From assembly GCA_963725275.1 (NCBI GenBank), contig CAVRXS010000005.1:1-64000 (forward strand): a stretch of DNA of 64,000 nucleotides. The letters run 5' to 3'. Made by a program: the position numbers and the translations under genes. Each line of letters begins with the position of its first letter. Within the stretch, counting starts at the first letter, position 1. Under the pieces are notes generated by a model. It had not been told where the DNA came from. It saw nothing but the letters and a program-made list of their open reading frames with translations, and did no database searches. The stretch comes from Bog-756 sp963725275 (GTDB lineage: Bacteria > Actinomycetota > Acidimicrobiia > Acidimicrobiales > RAAP-2). This document shows positions 34,841 through 43,812 of this stretch, piece after piece.

Positions 34841-35401
34841 ATGAAGCCGATTCTCGATGCGATCATCGAGCTGCACGACGGGCTCGACGCCGCCGGGATC
34901 CCGCACGCCTTCGGGGGGGCGTTCGCGCTGCTCTGGTGCACTGGCGAGCCGCGCACGACGATCGACATCGACCTCAACGTCTTCACCCCTCCGACCGAGA
35001 CGCAACGGGTCCTCGAGGCGTTGCCGGACGAGCTGGTAGCCACCGAGGACGACCTCTCGAAGCTCACCACCGAGGGCCAGTGCCGGCTTCAGTTCGACGG
35101 GATCCCCGTCGACCTCTTCCTCGACACGAGGCCCTTCCACGGCGATCTGCGACTGCACGCCGTCGAGCACGAGCTCGCGGGACGGCGCCTCCCCTTCCTC
35201 GGCTGCAACGACCTCGCCGTGTTCAAGGCGTTCTTCAACCGCCGAAAGGACTGGGCGGACATCGAGCAGATGCTCCGGGCCGGGCGGCTGGACGTCCCCT
35301 ATGTCACCGGAGTCCTGAGCGAGTACCTCGGTCCTGGCGACGAGCGCATCCGCGAGCTACACGCCGTCCGGGAGGAGATCGCCCAGGCGTCGGACGGCTG
35401 A
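34841..35401 (+). CDS. Nucleotidyltransferase, AbiEii/MNT-like
   Basis: 186 residues. The catalytic core GGAFALLWCTGEPRTTIDID has the Gly-rich turn followed by the DxD metal motif (DIDLNV) of the polymerase-beta nucleotidyltransferases; a third acidic residue is in FDGIPVDLFLD. Then comes FLGCNDLAVFKAFFNRRKDW with ADIEQMLRAG, the helical C-terminal part of this group. Together with the XRE-type gene upstream it probably forms a toxin-antitoxin unit in which the enzyme modifies tRNA or another target with nucleotides. Target not predictable from sequence. Confidence 0.75.
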   Translation: MKPILDAIIELHDGLDAAGIPHAFGGAFALLWCTGEPRTTIDIDLNVFTPPTETQRVLEALPDELVATEDDLSKLTTEGQCRLQFDGIPVDLFLDTRPFHGDLRLHAVEHELAGRRLPFLGCNDLAVFKAFFNRRKDWADIEQMLRAGRLDVPYVTGVLSEYLGPGDERIRELHAVREEIAQASDG

Positions 35402-35428
35402 GCGCGAGCCGGTCCTCCGACGAGCGAG

Positions 35429-36391
35429 TTACGAAGCCTTGCGGCGGCCGGCCGACTTGGCGGTCTGCTTCGCGGCCGGCTTGCCGCCGATCTTGCGGGG
35501 GGCCGCAGCGGCGGACTTGCCCCCGGTGCTCTTTGCCCTGGCCGTGCGTCCGGTCGGCGACGAGGCCGCGCCCGTGCCGGTCTTGCCGGTCGCCTTCGGC
35601 GCCTTGGATCCGGCCTTGACCGAGTCGATGCTCGCGCTGAGCACCTCCATCAGGTCGACGACCTTCGTGGGCGGTCGTTCGACGGTGCCCACCACGATCT
35701 CGTTGCCGAGTTGCTTCGACTCCACGAGCTCCTCGACCTTTGCACGATGGGTGTCGTGATAGCGGTTCGGGTCCCACGCCGACTCCATCGATTCGACGAG
35801 GAGCTTCGCCATCGACATCTCGCGTTCCTGGAGCTCACTCGTATCCGGAAGCTCCGGCAACTCCTTGCTCGGATCGCGGATCTCGTCCGTGAAGTACATC
35901 GTCTCCAGCTTGAGCACCTCGTCATCGGGTCGGATCGCGACCGGGTACTCCTTGTTGCGCATGACCAGTGTGCCGATGGCCACCTTGCGCGCATCCAGCA
36001 TGGCCTGGCGCAGGAGCGCGTAGGCCTTGGCCCCTGCCTCGCCTTCCGGAGCCAGGTAGTACGTGGAGCGGAAGTAGATCGGGTCGATGTCGTCGAGGTC
36101 CACGAAGTCGGTGATCTCGACGAGCCTCGACTTCTCGGGCTCGGCCGCAGAGAGCTCCTCGTCGCTGAGGATCACGTACTCGCCGCCGCCGAGGTCGAAT
36201 CCCTTCACGATCTGATCGGAGGCGACTTCCTTGCCGGTCCGCTCGTTGACCTTCTTGTAGCGGATCCGGTCGGAGGTCCCCGCCTCGAGCTGGTTGAAGT
36301 GGATGGCCTTGTCCTGGGTGGCCGGATAGAGGCCCACCGGGACATTGACCAACCCGAAGCTGAGTGAGCCCTTCCAGATCGTGCGTGCCAT
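35429..36391 (-). CDS. ku: Ku protein, NHEJ DNA end-binding
   Basis: 320 residues from ATG 36391. Homodimeric bacterial Ku rings bind broken DNA ends and recruit LigD. The Ku core begins MARTIWKGSLSFGLVNVPVG and includes YKKVNERTGKEVASDQIVKG, DIDPIYFRSTYYLAPEGEAG and EMSMAKLLVESMESAWDPNR. After about residue 255 comes a Lys/Ala/Gly-rich tail ending KSAGRRKAS, as in extended actinobacterial Ku. The frame is open upstream to 36880 but carries no similarity there. It is convergent with the nucleotidyltransferase and lies 1 kb from the polymerase gene. Confidence 0.95.
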   Translation of the reverse strand: MARTIWKGSLSFGLVNVPVGLYPATQDKAIHFNQLEAGTSDRIRYKKVNERTGKEVASDQIVKGFDLGGGEYVILSDEELSAAEPEKSRLVEITDFVDLDDIDPIYFRSTYYLAPEGEAGAKAYALLRQAMLDARKVAIGTLVMRNKEYPVAIRPDDEVLKLETMYFTDEIRDPSKELPELPDTSELQEREMSMAKLLVESMESAWDPNRYHDTHRAKVEELVESKQLGNEIVVGTVERPPTKVVDLMEVLSASIDSVKAGSKAPKATGKTGTGAASSPTGRTARAKSTGGKSAAAAPRKIGGKPAAKQTAKSAGRRKAS

Positions 36392-36458
36392 GAGGGATCC
36401 TTTGTCCTGTTCAGAGAGGGTCCGCCACCCCGTCACACCCCCCCGAAACAATAGGACC

Positions 36459-36905
36459 GTGCGAGCCCCGGACTCAATAGAAGATTGTCGAACCGAGCGC
36501 CCGCAGCTCGTACCCGAGATCCTGCGGGGGATCGTGGAGTTCGGCCTGTACGATGCCGCAGACTCCGAAACCGCCCTTGAACTGGGCCTTTCGATCTGGA
36601 TGCGGCGGGCGGGCGCAGATCTGGGCTCCGTTCGAACCACCCTGATCCAGCTGCGGCAAGCGCTCCTGACGGTCGCAAACCTCGATCGGGCCGGCGAGCC
36701 GCTGCCGTTCGTCGGAGTCTCGGTCCGCCGAGACGTGCTCAGCCTGGCCTCGTATCTCGGCGGACTGCTCGAGCGGGTGGCTGTCTCGACCGGGACCCGA
36801 ACCGGCGAGGTCGTCGAAAGGGTCATCCAGGAGCTGCGTGCGGACATGGAGCCCAGCAGCCCACATCCAGCTGGAGCCACGATCCTCCGACTCGTGCGCC
36901 CGTAG
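36459..36905 (+). CDS. Hypothetical protein, divergent from ku
   Basis: About 148 residues from GTG 36459, just after AGGA. It is predicted soluble and mostly helical: LVPEILRGIVEFGLYDAADS, LRQALLTVANLDRAGEPLPF, YLGGLLERVAVSTGTRTGEV. Third codon positions are strongly G/C, supporting a real gene. I recognise no family. It shares its upstream region with ku, so the two may be coregulated. Confidence 0.55.
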   Translation: MRAPDSIEDCRTERPQLVPEILRGIVEFGLYDAADSETALELGLSIWMRRAGADLGSVRTTLIQLRQALLTVANLDRAGEPLPFVGVSVRRDVLSLASYLGGLLERVAVSTGTRTGEVVERVIQELRADMEPSSPHPAGATILRLVRP

Positions 36906-37030
36906 CAAGCGCTTCCATCCGGTCAGGCTCGCTCAGGGCCAAGCGCTATCGGGGCCTGAGTGCCCTCCCAGCTCATCACCAGTGCGACCCGCGCCCATAC
37001 GATCCGGGCGCCTTGTAGTGAATAGATCTG

Positions 37031-37036
37031 TACAAT
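37031..37036 (+). promoter_or_regulatory. -10 element of a leaderless promoter for the AbrB-type gene
   Basis: TACAAT ends six bases before GTG 37043, so transcription should begin at or next to the start codon. No ribosome binding site is present and no clear -35 is seen. Confidence 0.5.
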
Positions 37037-37042
37037 GCATCC

Positions 37043-37282
37043 GTGGCTCACATCATGACGGCGAAGGTCTCTCGGCGGGGACAAACGAGCGTTCCTGCTG
37101 AACTGCGACACCGTTGGGGGATCGAGGAAGGCGGCGCAGTGGCATTCATCGATCTAGGGGACGCCGCGTTGGTCCTGCCGGGTGGCATCGGGACGGCAAG
37201 GGCCGAGGTTCGACGGGTGCTGGCGGCAGGCGCCTACTCGGAGGGTCTCGCGTCTATCGACGATCCCGACCTTGCCCACTAG
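37043..37282 (+). CDS. SpoVT/AbrB-domain antitoxin-like protein
   Basis: 79 residues. The swapped-hairpin AbrB DNA-binding fold is seen in IMTAKVSRRGQTSVPAELRH, RWGIEEGGAVAFIDLGDAAL and VLPGG, corresponding to the usual KVTSKGQVTIPxxxR pattern. The C-terminal 30 residues would contact a partner. It overlaps the next gene by about 11 bases and is preceded by an apparently leaderless promoter, both common for antitoxins. Confidence 0.8.
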   Translation: MAHIMTAKVSRRGQTSVPAELRHRWGIEEGGAVAFIDLGDAALVLPGGIGTARAEVRRVLAAGAYSEGLASIDDPDLAH

Positions 37283-37712
37283 ACCGCTCCTTCTCGATGA
37301 TCGGGTCCTCGTTGCGCTCTTGGTAGGCGAGAGGCTCCCGTTCCCCAGACGCGTGGAGCACTTCACAACGACGCACTTCTACTACCGAGCTTGCCGAGCT
37401 GTTGTCGCAGGTGTCGGAGGGCATCTGTCGGGACCGTTCGAACGGGTCGATCCGGCTAGGCGAGGACTCGCCCTCGAGCAGATGCTTGTACTTCCCGACG
37501 ACGTCGGCATACCCGAGCCGAGATACGTCGTCCCGGTGATGGTCGATGTACATCGTCGCCATCCGAACCTCAGCGTCTTGAATACCGAGGCCACCGCTAG
37601 TGCCCTCTGGTTGGGGGCAACGATGGTCGTGAGTTCTTCGACCGCCAGCGGGCAGCTCGAAGAGGTGCTTCCTGTCGAGGAGATCACGGTCGAGACGGTC
37701 GATCTTCCGTAG
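37272..37712 (+). CDS. Putative toxin paired with AbrB-type antitoxin (PIN-like)
   Basis: 146 residues from TTG 37272, overlapping the antitoxin gene. It opens PLLLDDRVLVALLVGERL, similar to the first strand and Asp of PIN nucleases (LLLDTNVLVALL). HFTTTHFYYRACRAVVAGVG and LSVLNTEATASALWLGATMV recall a conserved actinobacterial family next to AbrB genes. The second and third PIN acidic residues are not clear, so the nuclease assignment is an inference from position and the first motif only. Confidence 0.6.
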   Translation: MPTRPLLLDDRVLVALLVGERLPFPRRVEHFTTTHFYYRACRAVVAGVGGHLSGPFERVDPARRGLALEQMLVLPDDVGIPEPRYVVPVMVDVHRRHPNLSVLNTEATASALWLGATMVVSSSTASGQLEEVLPVEEITVETVDLP

Positions 37713-37771
37713 AACTACGTGTTCCGGGTCCAAGGCAGAGGAGAGACAAGTGTGCTCTGGCTCGCAAGTCT

Positions 37772-38254
37772 CTAAACGTCAGTGACCGAGGTTTCCGTGA
37801 TCCCGAGCGCACGGAGGGTTCGTCCCAGGCCCAGAAACGCGCTGAGGCAGATGGTGAGATCGAGGATCTCTGGATCAGAGAACGATTGCCTGAGACGATC
37901 GAAGAATGCGTCATCGATACTGAGGTGATCAGTGGCGAAGCGCTCGGCGTACTCCATTGCCAAGCGCTCCTGTGAACTGAAATCAGGATCGTCGCCCGAG
38001 GCACCGACCTGACTGTAGAAATCTTCACTCAAGCCCTGGGTCTTGACCTTGTCGGCGCGGAATGCGAGGCACACCGTGCACTCGTTCAACTGCGCGATCC
38101 GCATGCGGGCCGCCTCACGAACCCGGACGGGCAGGATGCTCTTGTTGTAGGCGGCATCGACCAAGTTCATCGCTGCAGCCCCCAACTCAGGTTGGAGCGA
38201 CCAGATCTGAACCGCGTCGCCACCCCTTCCTGGTGGAACTTCGAGACGAGCCAT
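37772..38254 (-). CDS. Carboxymuconolactone decarboxylase / AhpD-like protein
   Basis: 160 residues of the AhpD-like fold. The redox motif is a CxxC in AQLNECTVCLAFRADKV, in the helix context AARMRIAQ that precedes it; DPDFSSQERLAMEYAERFAT and DLTICLSAFLGLGRTLRALG follow. AhpD-type proteins act as disulfide reductants for peroxidases or as peroxidases themselves. It is a single gene on the minus strand. The substrate is not known. Confidence 0.88.
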   Translation of the reverse strand: MARLEVPPGRGGDAVQIWSLQPELGAAAMNLVDAAYNKSILPVRVREAARMRIAQLNECTVCLAFRADKVKTQGLSEDFYSQVGASGDDPDFSSQERLAMEYAERFATDHLSIDDAFFDRLRQSFSDPEILDLTICLSAFLGLGRTLRALGITETSVTDV

Positions 38255-38379
38255 GTCGAGATGCTATTCCTCTGACACGGCCAGCAGCTTGGCCGGCACT
38301 GGTGGCCCGGCTGCCTGCGTTCCCTGGCCACCCCGGGTGGGATCTGGACAGCGTCACAGTCGTGATGCACCATTCGTGC

Positions 38380-41300
38380 GTGATCGTTCTGCACGCCGTA
38401 TGGGTGACGCCGGCTGGGCGCCTCGCCTTGTGGGCGGAGGACGGTCGTCGGCCCCGAACGGCGCCGGCCCGTCGCGGGCGCCCATCCCGGCGACCTCCTC
38501 CGAGGCCCCATCCCTTCGCCCTCGACGCCGATGGCATCCGACTGGCTGTCGCCGAGCTCGGAGGGTTGTCACTCGGAGAGCCGGAGGGATCGGGCGAGAT
38601 GGAGGTCATGCTCCGGTTGCCCGACGCGGGAGGAGGGCCGGTCGGCTCTCCGTGGCTCGAGGACCAACCCACCGACCCATCGTTCGAACCCTCGGCCTCA
38701 CCCGAGCCACCCGTGTGGACGGTCCCGGGCTCTGGTCGTCGAGTGGACGGAAGCCTCGGACGTACTCTCCAGGTTGATGGCCGTCGCTGGCGACACCGTC
38801 GGGCTGTCGACCACTGACGTGACCGGTATCGCGCTTGCCGCCGACTTCCGGTTCGCCGCCCGGGCGGCGGAGATGGTCATGGAACTGACCACGCGGGGGC
38901 GAGTCCTCCCGTCGCTCGAACGCACAGCCGACGGATGGCGGGCCCGGTGGCGTCCGCTGATCGACAGTGCCGACCGAGGTCGGATCGAGCGACTCGTTTG
39001 GTCGCTTCCCGCAGCGTTCCTGGCCGCGGGCACGCCCGTCGGGGGCCAGGATCTCGCTCGCGACGTTCGGGAGCCGGAGGCACCTGGCGATGCACTCCGC
39101 TCTCTCATGTGGGGCTTCACGGATGCACTGGCCCGCCGGTTCGCCTCTCGACCGCCAACCGACCGACCGACGGCGTCGAGCGAGGACCAAGGCCCCGGTC
39201 GACGCGTGGCTGGCCGCTCTGGTCTCGCCCGACGGAACCGTGGAGGCTGATGACGACGAGCTCGCGGTGCTCGCCGGAAATCTCGACGCCTGGCAGGCAA
39301 CGGCGACCACGCTCGCCGAGCCGGTGCGGACCTGCTTCCGGATCGTCCCTCCGGTCGGCGATGACGAGGACCTCCAGGGAGAAGCGGACGAGGATGTCGA
39401 GCAGAAGCGGACGGCCGTCGTCCGAAGGGCCGGCCCGAACGCATCGACGAATGGCGGATCGAGTTCGCGCTCCAGGCGGTGGACGACCCGAGCCTGCTCG
39501 TGTCCGCTGCGACCGTCTGGGCCGATGGTCCCGAGCTCACTGCCCTGGAGCGCCATCGTGGCGCACCCCGACGAACAGCTCCTCCGTGGACTCGGCCGGG
39601 CCGCCCGGCTCGTGCCCTCGCTCGGCCCAGCGCTGGCCGACATGGCACCTTCCGGCCAGACGACCGACGCCACCGGCATCCTCGCCTTCCTCCGTGACGG
39701 TGCCCCGGTTCTGGAGGAGGCAGGATTCGGCGTCATGGCGCCGCCCTGGTGGCGCTCCTCGAAGGCACGCCTTGCCCTTCGGCTCAGGGCCAGGACCGGC
39801 TCGAAGATCGCCGCTTCGACGGGCACCATCGGACTCGAAGGTCTCTGTGACATCCGGTGGGAGGCGGTGCTCGGGGACGACAAGCTCGGGCTCGCCGAGC
39901 TTCGTCAACTGGCGCGCCTCAAGCAACCTCTCGTGCGGCTGCGCGGTCAGTGGGTGGAATTGCACGAAGACGATCTCGCTGCTGCCATCACCGCAGTCGG
40001 AAGAAAGGGCGCGAGCTGCGGAACAGATGTCGGCCGGCCAGGTGCTGCGCACGGCACTCGGACTCGAGCAAGCGACGGGTGGCCTGCCGGTGGTTGCGGT
40101 CGAGGCGGACGGCTGGCTCGGCGACCTTCTCGCAGGCGCCGACGACCGGCATCTGCGGTCGATTCCGACGCCGGATGGCTTCGCCGGGGAGTTGCGCCCC
40201 TACCAGGAGCGCGGACTCGGCTGGCTGGCCTTTCTGGGTGACCTCGGCCTCGGGGCGTGCCTCGCCGACGACATGGGGCTCGGGAAGACGGCCCAGCTCC
40301 TCGCACTGTTGGTCGACGAGCGCGGCGGTGGCGTCGAGGCACCGACGCGGCGTGGGACCACTGCCAGTGCGAAGAGGCGGGCTCGCGTGCCTCCACTGGG
40401 ACCGACGTTGGTCCTGTGCCCGATGTCCCTGGTCGGCAACTGGCAACGCGAGGCCGCCCGTTTCGCTCCGAAGCTGTCGGTCTACGTCCATCACGGGTCG
40501 GACCGACTCGACGGTGAGAGCCTTCATCCGCCACGCCGGAGCGACGGATCTGGTGCTGTCCACCTACGGGTTGGCCGCCCGTGACCAGCCGCTACTGGCG
40601 CAGGTGCCGTGGCGGCGGGTGGTCCTCGACGAGGCGCAGCAGATCAAGAACAGCGCAGCCCGTACGACCCAGAGCGTCCGGGCGATCCCGGCGGCAGCGG
40701 CGGATCGCCATGACCGGCACGCCGGTGGAGAACCGCCTGTCCGAGCTCTGGTCGATCATGCACTTCCTCAACCCGGGCATGCTCGGCTCAGAGAAGGCCT
40801 TCCGCGAGCGGTTCGCCATCCCCATCGAGCGCGACGGTGATGACGAGGCCGCAGCCCGCCTCCGGCAGATCACCGGCCCGTTCGTGCTCCGCCGCCTCAA
40901 GACCGACCGGTCGATCATCGCCGATCTACCCGACAAGCTCGAGATGAAGGAGTTCTGCAACCTGACCCGCGAGCAGGCCACGCTCTATCAGGCGGTCGTC
41001 GACGACATGCTCGCCCGCATCGATGAGGCCGAGGGAATCGAACGCCGTGGACTGGTCCTCGCCACGATGATGAAGCTCAAACAGGTGTGCAATCATCCGG
41101 CGCAGTTCCTCGGCCGACGGATCCTCGATCGCGGGTCGGTCGGGCAAGGTGTCACGGCTGGTCGAGGTGCTCGAAGAGGCAGTGGCCGAAGGTGACCGTA
41201 CCCTCGTCTTCACGCAGTTCACACAGATGGGGGACATGCTGGAGCGCCACCTGGGGAACCGGCTCGACTGCGACGTCCTGTGGCTCCACGGCGGCGTGTC

Positions 41301-41683
41301 GAAGAAGGCACGGGACGCGATGGTCGAGCAGTTCCAAGGAGCGCAGGGAGCACCGGTGTTCCTGCTGTCGCTGAAGGCCGGCGGCACCGGCCTGAACCTC
41401 ACGGCGGCGACCAACGTCGTGCACTTCGACCGGTGGTGGAACCCGGCGGTGGAGGACCAGGCGACGGATCGAGCCTTCCGGATCGGCCAGAAATCGCAAT
41501 GTGCAGGTGCGGAAGTTCGTGTGCGGCGGGACGCTCGAGGAGCGGATCGACACCATGATCGAGGCGAAGCGCGCCCTGGCCGACCGCATCGTGGGTTCCG
41601 GCGAAGGCTGGATCACTGAACTGTCCACCGACCAACTCCGCGAGGTCGTTTCACTGTCGGCCGACGCGGTCGGGGAGGACTGA
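38380..41683 (+). pseudogene. SNF2-family DEAD/DEAH-like helicase, nine apparent frame changes
   Basis: Complete SNF2 ATPase of about 1100 residues when read across frame changes near 38730, 39170, 39430, 39555, 40000, 40515, 40700, 41120 and 41490. From GTG 38380 the N-terminus reads VIVLHAVWVTPAGRLALWAE. The motor is intact at motif level: LRPYQERGLGWLAFLGDLGL, Walker A ADDMGLGKTAQ, Walker B VVLDEAQQIKN, MTGTPVENRLSELWSI, ITGPFVLRRLK, the helicase C lobe VFTQFTQMGDMLERHL and motif VI QATDRAFRIGQK. It translocates on duplex DNA and remodels bound proteins. All motifs survive, so I think the breaks are mostly sequence errors. Ends TGATG with the SWIM gene. Confidence 0.8.
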
Positions 41684-42649
41684 TGGCACCGCGCCGCCCG
41701 AGCTCTCGCCACCCCAAGGGCCGTTCCGGATCACCTTCCGACGGGTGGTGGCCGCCCCCTTCCAAGCCGATCGCCGTCGAAGGCGGCCTTCAGGCTCGCA
41801 GCCAACGAGGCCGGATCGGTGACACCTGGTGGTCGCAGCGCTTCATCACCGTGCTCGAGACCCTTGGTATCGGCAGCCGTCTGCAGCGCGGCAAGCGGTA
41901 TGCCCGCACCGGTCAGGTGCTCGCAATGGACGTCACTGCCGGCCAGGTAAAGGCCTCGGTGCAGGGGTCGCGGGCCAAGCCGTATCGAGTGTTCATCGAA
42001 ACGGGCGTGCTGACTGCGCCCGAGTGGGAGGTGGTCGAGTCGGTCATGGCTTCGAGCGCGATCTTCGCGGCCAGGCTCCTGGCGAACGAGATGCCCGAAG
42101 AGATCGAAGAGGCGTTCACCGACTCGTCCGTCTCGCTGTTCCCGACTTCGGCAGACGAACTCGACTCGGCCTGCTCGTGCCCGGACTGGGAAAACCCGTG
42201 CAAGCACATCGCCGCGGTCTACTACCTCCTGGCGGAATCGTTCGACGCCGACCCATTCCTCATCTTCGCCTGGCGTGGGCGGACCAAAGGAGGAGCTGCT
42301 CACCGGCTTGCGAGCCCGACGGCGTGGATCAGAATCGAGCGACGATCCGGGATCAGATGGAACGGCGAGCCCGGCCGAGACCGGACCGTTCGGTTGGCCG
42401 CTCGCCGACACCGATCGGATCGGAGAAAAGCCGGCGGCGGACTCGATATCACTGTGGGGGGATGACGCCGATATCGCCGCCATCGGGACCCGACCACGCC
42501 TGGCTGTCGCCCCCGATCTGGTCCTGCGCCAACTCGACCCGGTACCCCTCGGCGCTGACGGGGATCGGATCACCGAGGAGCTCCGTGCGATCTACGGGGC
42601 GATCACCGCCGGTGCCGCGGCCCTCGTTCTGGACGAGGCGCCGGAGTAG
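41683..42649 (+). CDS. SWIM zinc-finger protein partnered with SNF2, one frame change
   Basis: About 321 residues. The SWIM finger is DSACSCPDWENPCKHIAAVY (CxCx6CxH). The N-terminal half (GDTWWSQRFITVLETLGIGS, YARTGQVLAMDVTAGQVKA) is the conserved region of actinobacterial SWIM proteins adjacent to SNF2 helicases. Near 42285 the frame changes; the continuation GPKEELLTGLRARRRG to FGWPLADTD and a C-terminus ending in VLDEAPE gives the usual length. ATG 41683 overlaps the helicase stop. SWIM fingers bind DNA or protein, so it probably targets or regulates the helicase. Confidence 0.8.
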
Positions 42650-42694
42650 GGCACCCTGCGGAGCGGTTCCGCATGGGGTAGCGCTGGGCCCGAA

Positions 42695-43101
42695 TCAGGG
42701 GAGGCCGGATGCGTACTCCACCAATGCCTCCGCGGCGCGGCCAGCTTGCTTGCGCTCGGCACCCGAAGATGGGACGGCTGAGTAGCCCGATCGGGTCTTT
42801 ATCTTCACCAAGGTGCCCAAGTGCCGAGCCATCTTCTTGTCGATCTGTTCGACCAGTCTGACGCCGTCGTTGTGATCGTTACCCTGAGCGTGCTCACCTA
42901 ACCTCGCACAGCAGATGGCGACCCCTGTGGCGATCCCGCATGGACACAGAGCGTGATGTAGGCGTCTTCGATGTCTTTGGCTCCGTCGGTCTGGGTCGCG
43001 ATCATGTGAGCAGCCTCGGAAAACTGCTTCGCCTTCGCAAGTCGGCCGTCGCGCGTCTTCTGATCGCAGCGCTTCGTTCTACCGACAGCTTTCGGCATCA
43101 C
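42695..43101 (-). CDS. HEPN-like toxin partner of the MNT protein, one frame change
   Basis: About 135 residues read across a one-base frame change near 42935. First part: AKQFSEAAHMIATQTDGAKD and IEDAYITLCVHAG; second: IATGVAICCARLGEHAQGND, VRLVEQIDKKMARHLGTLVK and RAAEALVEYAS. The joined protein is all-helical and follows the pattern of small HEPN-like proteins next to MNT nucleotidyltransferases. I do not see a clean RxxxxH RNase motif. Its start overlaps the MNT gene end by ATGA. Likely the toxin of a HEPN/MNT pair, inactivated by nucleotide transfer from its partner. Confidence 0.65.
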
Positions 43102-43730
43102 GCTGCGACACCCGCGAATCGCCGGCGGAGGTAGCTGGATGGTCCGTGGATCCGTACGCCTTCTTTGTTGATGGCCCCCAATACCGGATCCTCGTCCTTT
43201 ACACCTTGCGCGATCTCGTCTTCGCTGAGCTCCAGGACGTTCGTGCTGTTTCCGGTCCAGTGATGTACCTGCTCGCTCAGCCGATAGAGCTGCTCGGCCC
43301 AGACGTTGTCGTCAACCTCTACGCCCTTGGGTCGAATCACGAGAAGGTCGATGTCACTGTCGGCGTGCATATCGATTCGAGCAGCCGAACCAAAGAGCGC
43401 CGCGTAGGAGCAGCGAATCGACCAATCAGTCAGCTCGCGGCGCAAGCGGATGATGAACTCCTCTTTCAGTCGGGCAAGCTCGATCACAGCCCCTGCCGCC
43501 AGATGCGAGCGGTTCAGCCGGTACAGCGACACCCTGCCCGCGCCTCTCTCCAGGACAATGCCTTGCAGGACGAGTCGCCCCAGGCCCTTTCGAATCCCGG
43601 CCACCGAGTGCTCTCCGACGAGGCGGTGGATCTCGGGAGGGGTGAATTCAGTTTCGGCCTGGGCGAGGATACGCAGGATGTCGCCATCGAGAGTCGGAGT
43701 CACGACACGCAGGGGGTGACTGAGCTCCAT
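43098..43730 (-). CDS. MNT-type nucleotidyltransferase with N-terminal winged helix
   Basis: 210 residues. Residues 1-75 form a winged-helix DNA-binding domain (ILRILAQAETEFTPPEIHRL, VAGIRKGLGRLVLQGIVLER). The catalytic domain has YAALFGSAARIDMHADSDID, the GSx10DxD motif of minimal nucleotidyltransferases, then LLVIRPKG. It is the first gene of the HEPN-like pair and carries its own DNA-binding part, so it can act both as antitoxin enzyme and as repressor of the promoter at 43735-43765. Translation should begin on a leaderless message at ATG 43730. Confidence 0.85.
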   Translation of the reverse strand: MELSHPLRVVTPTLDGDILRILAQAETEFTPPEIHRLVGEHSVAGIRKGLGRLVLQGIVLERGAGRVSLYRLNRSHLAAGAVIELARLKEEFIIRLRRELTDWSIRCSYAALFGSAARIDMHADSDIDLLVIRPKGVEVDDNVWAEQLYRLSEQVHHWTGNSTNVLELSEDEIAQGVKDEDPVLGAINKEGVRIHGPSSYLRRRFAGVAA

Positions 43731-43734
43731 GGTA

Positions 43735-43765
43735 ACTATTGTACGTATATACCTACTATTGTCAA
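43735..43765 (-). promoter_or_regulatory. Consensus leaderless promoter with two direct repeats, MNT/HEPN unit
   Basis: On the minus strand -35 TTGACA (43760-43765) and -10 TACAAT (43738-43743) are 16 bases apart, and ATG 43730 follows seven bases after the -10. ACTATTGT occurs twice (43735-43742, 43755-43762), exactly 20 bases apart, covering the -10 and -35. Two sites on the same face of the helix suit autorepression by the winged-helix MNT protein. Confidence 0.75.
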
Positions 43766-43812
43766 TCTACAGATCCTATGGTTTCCGTACAGAATCCCGG
43801 CCGGGAACTGGG

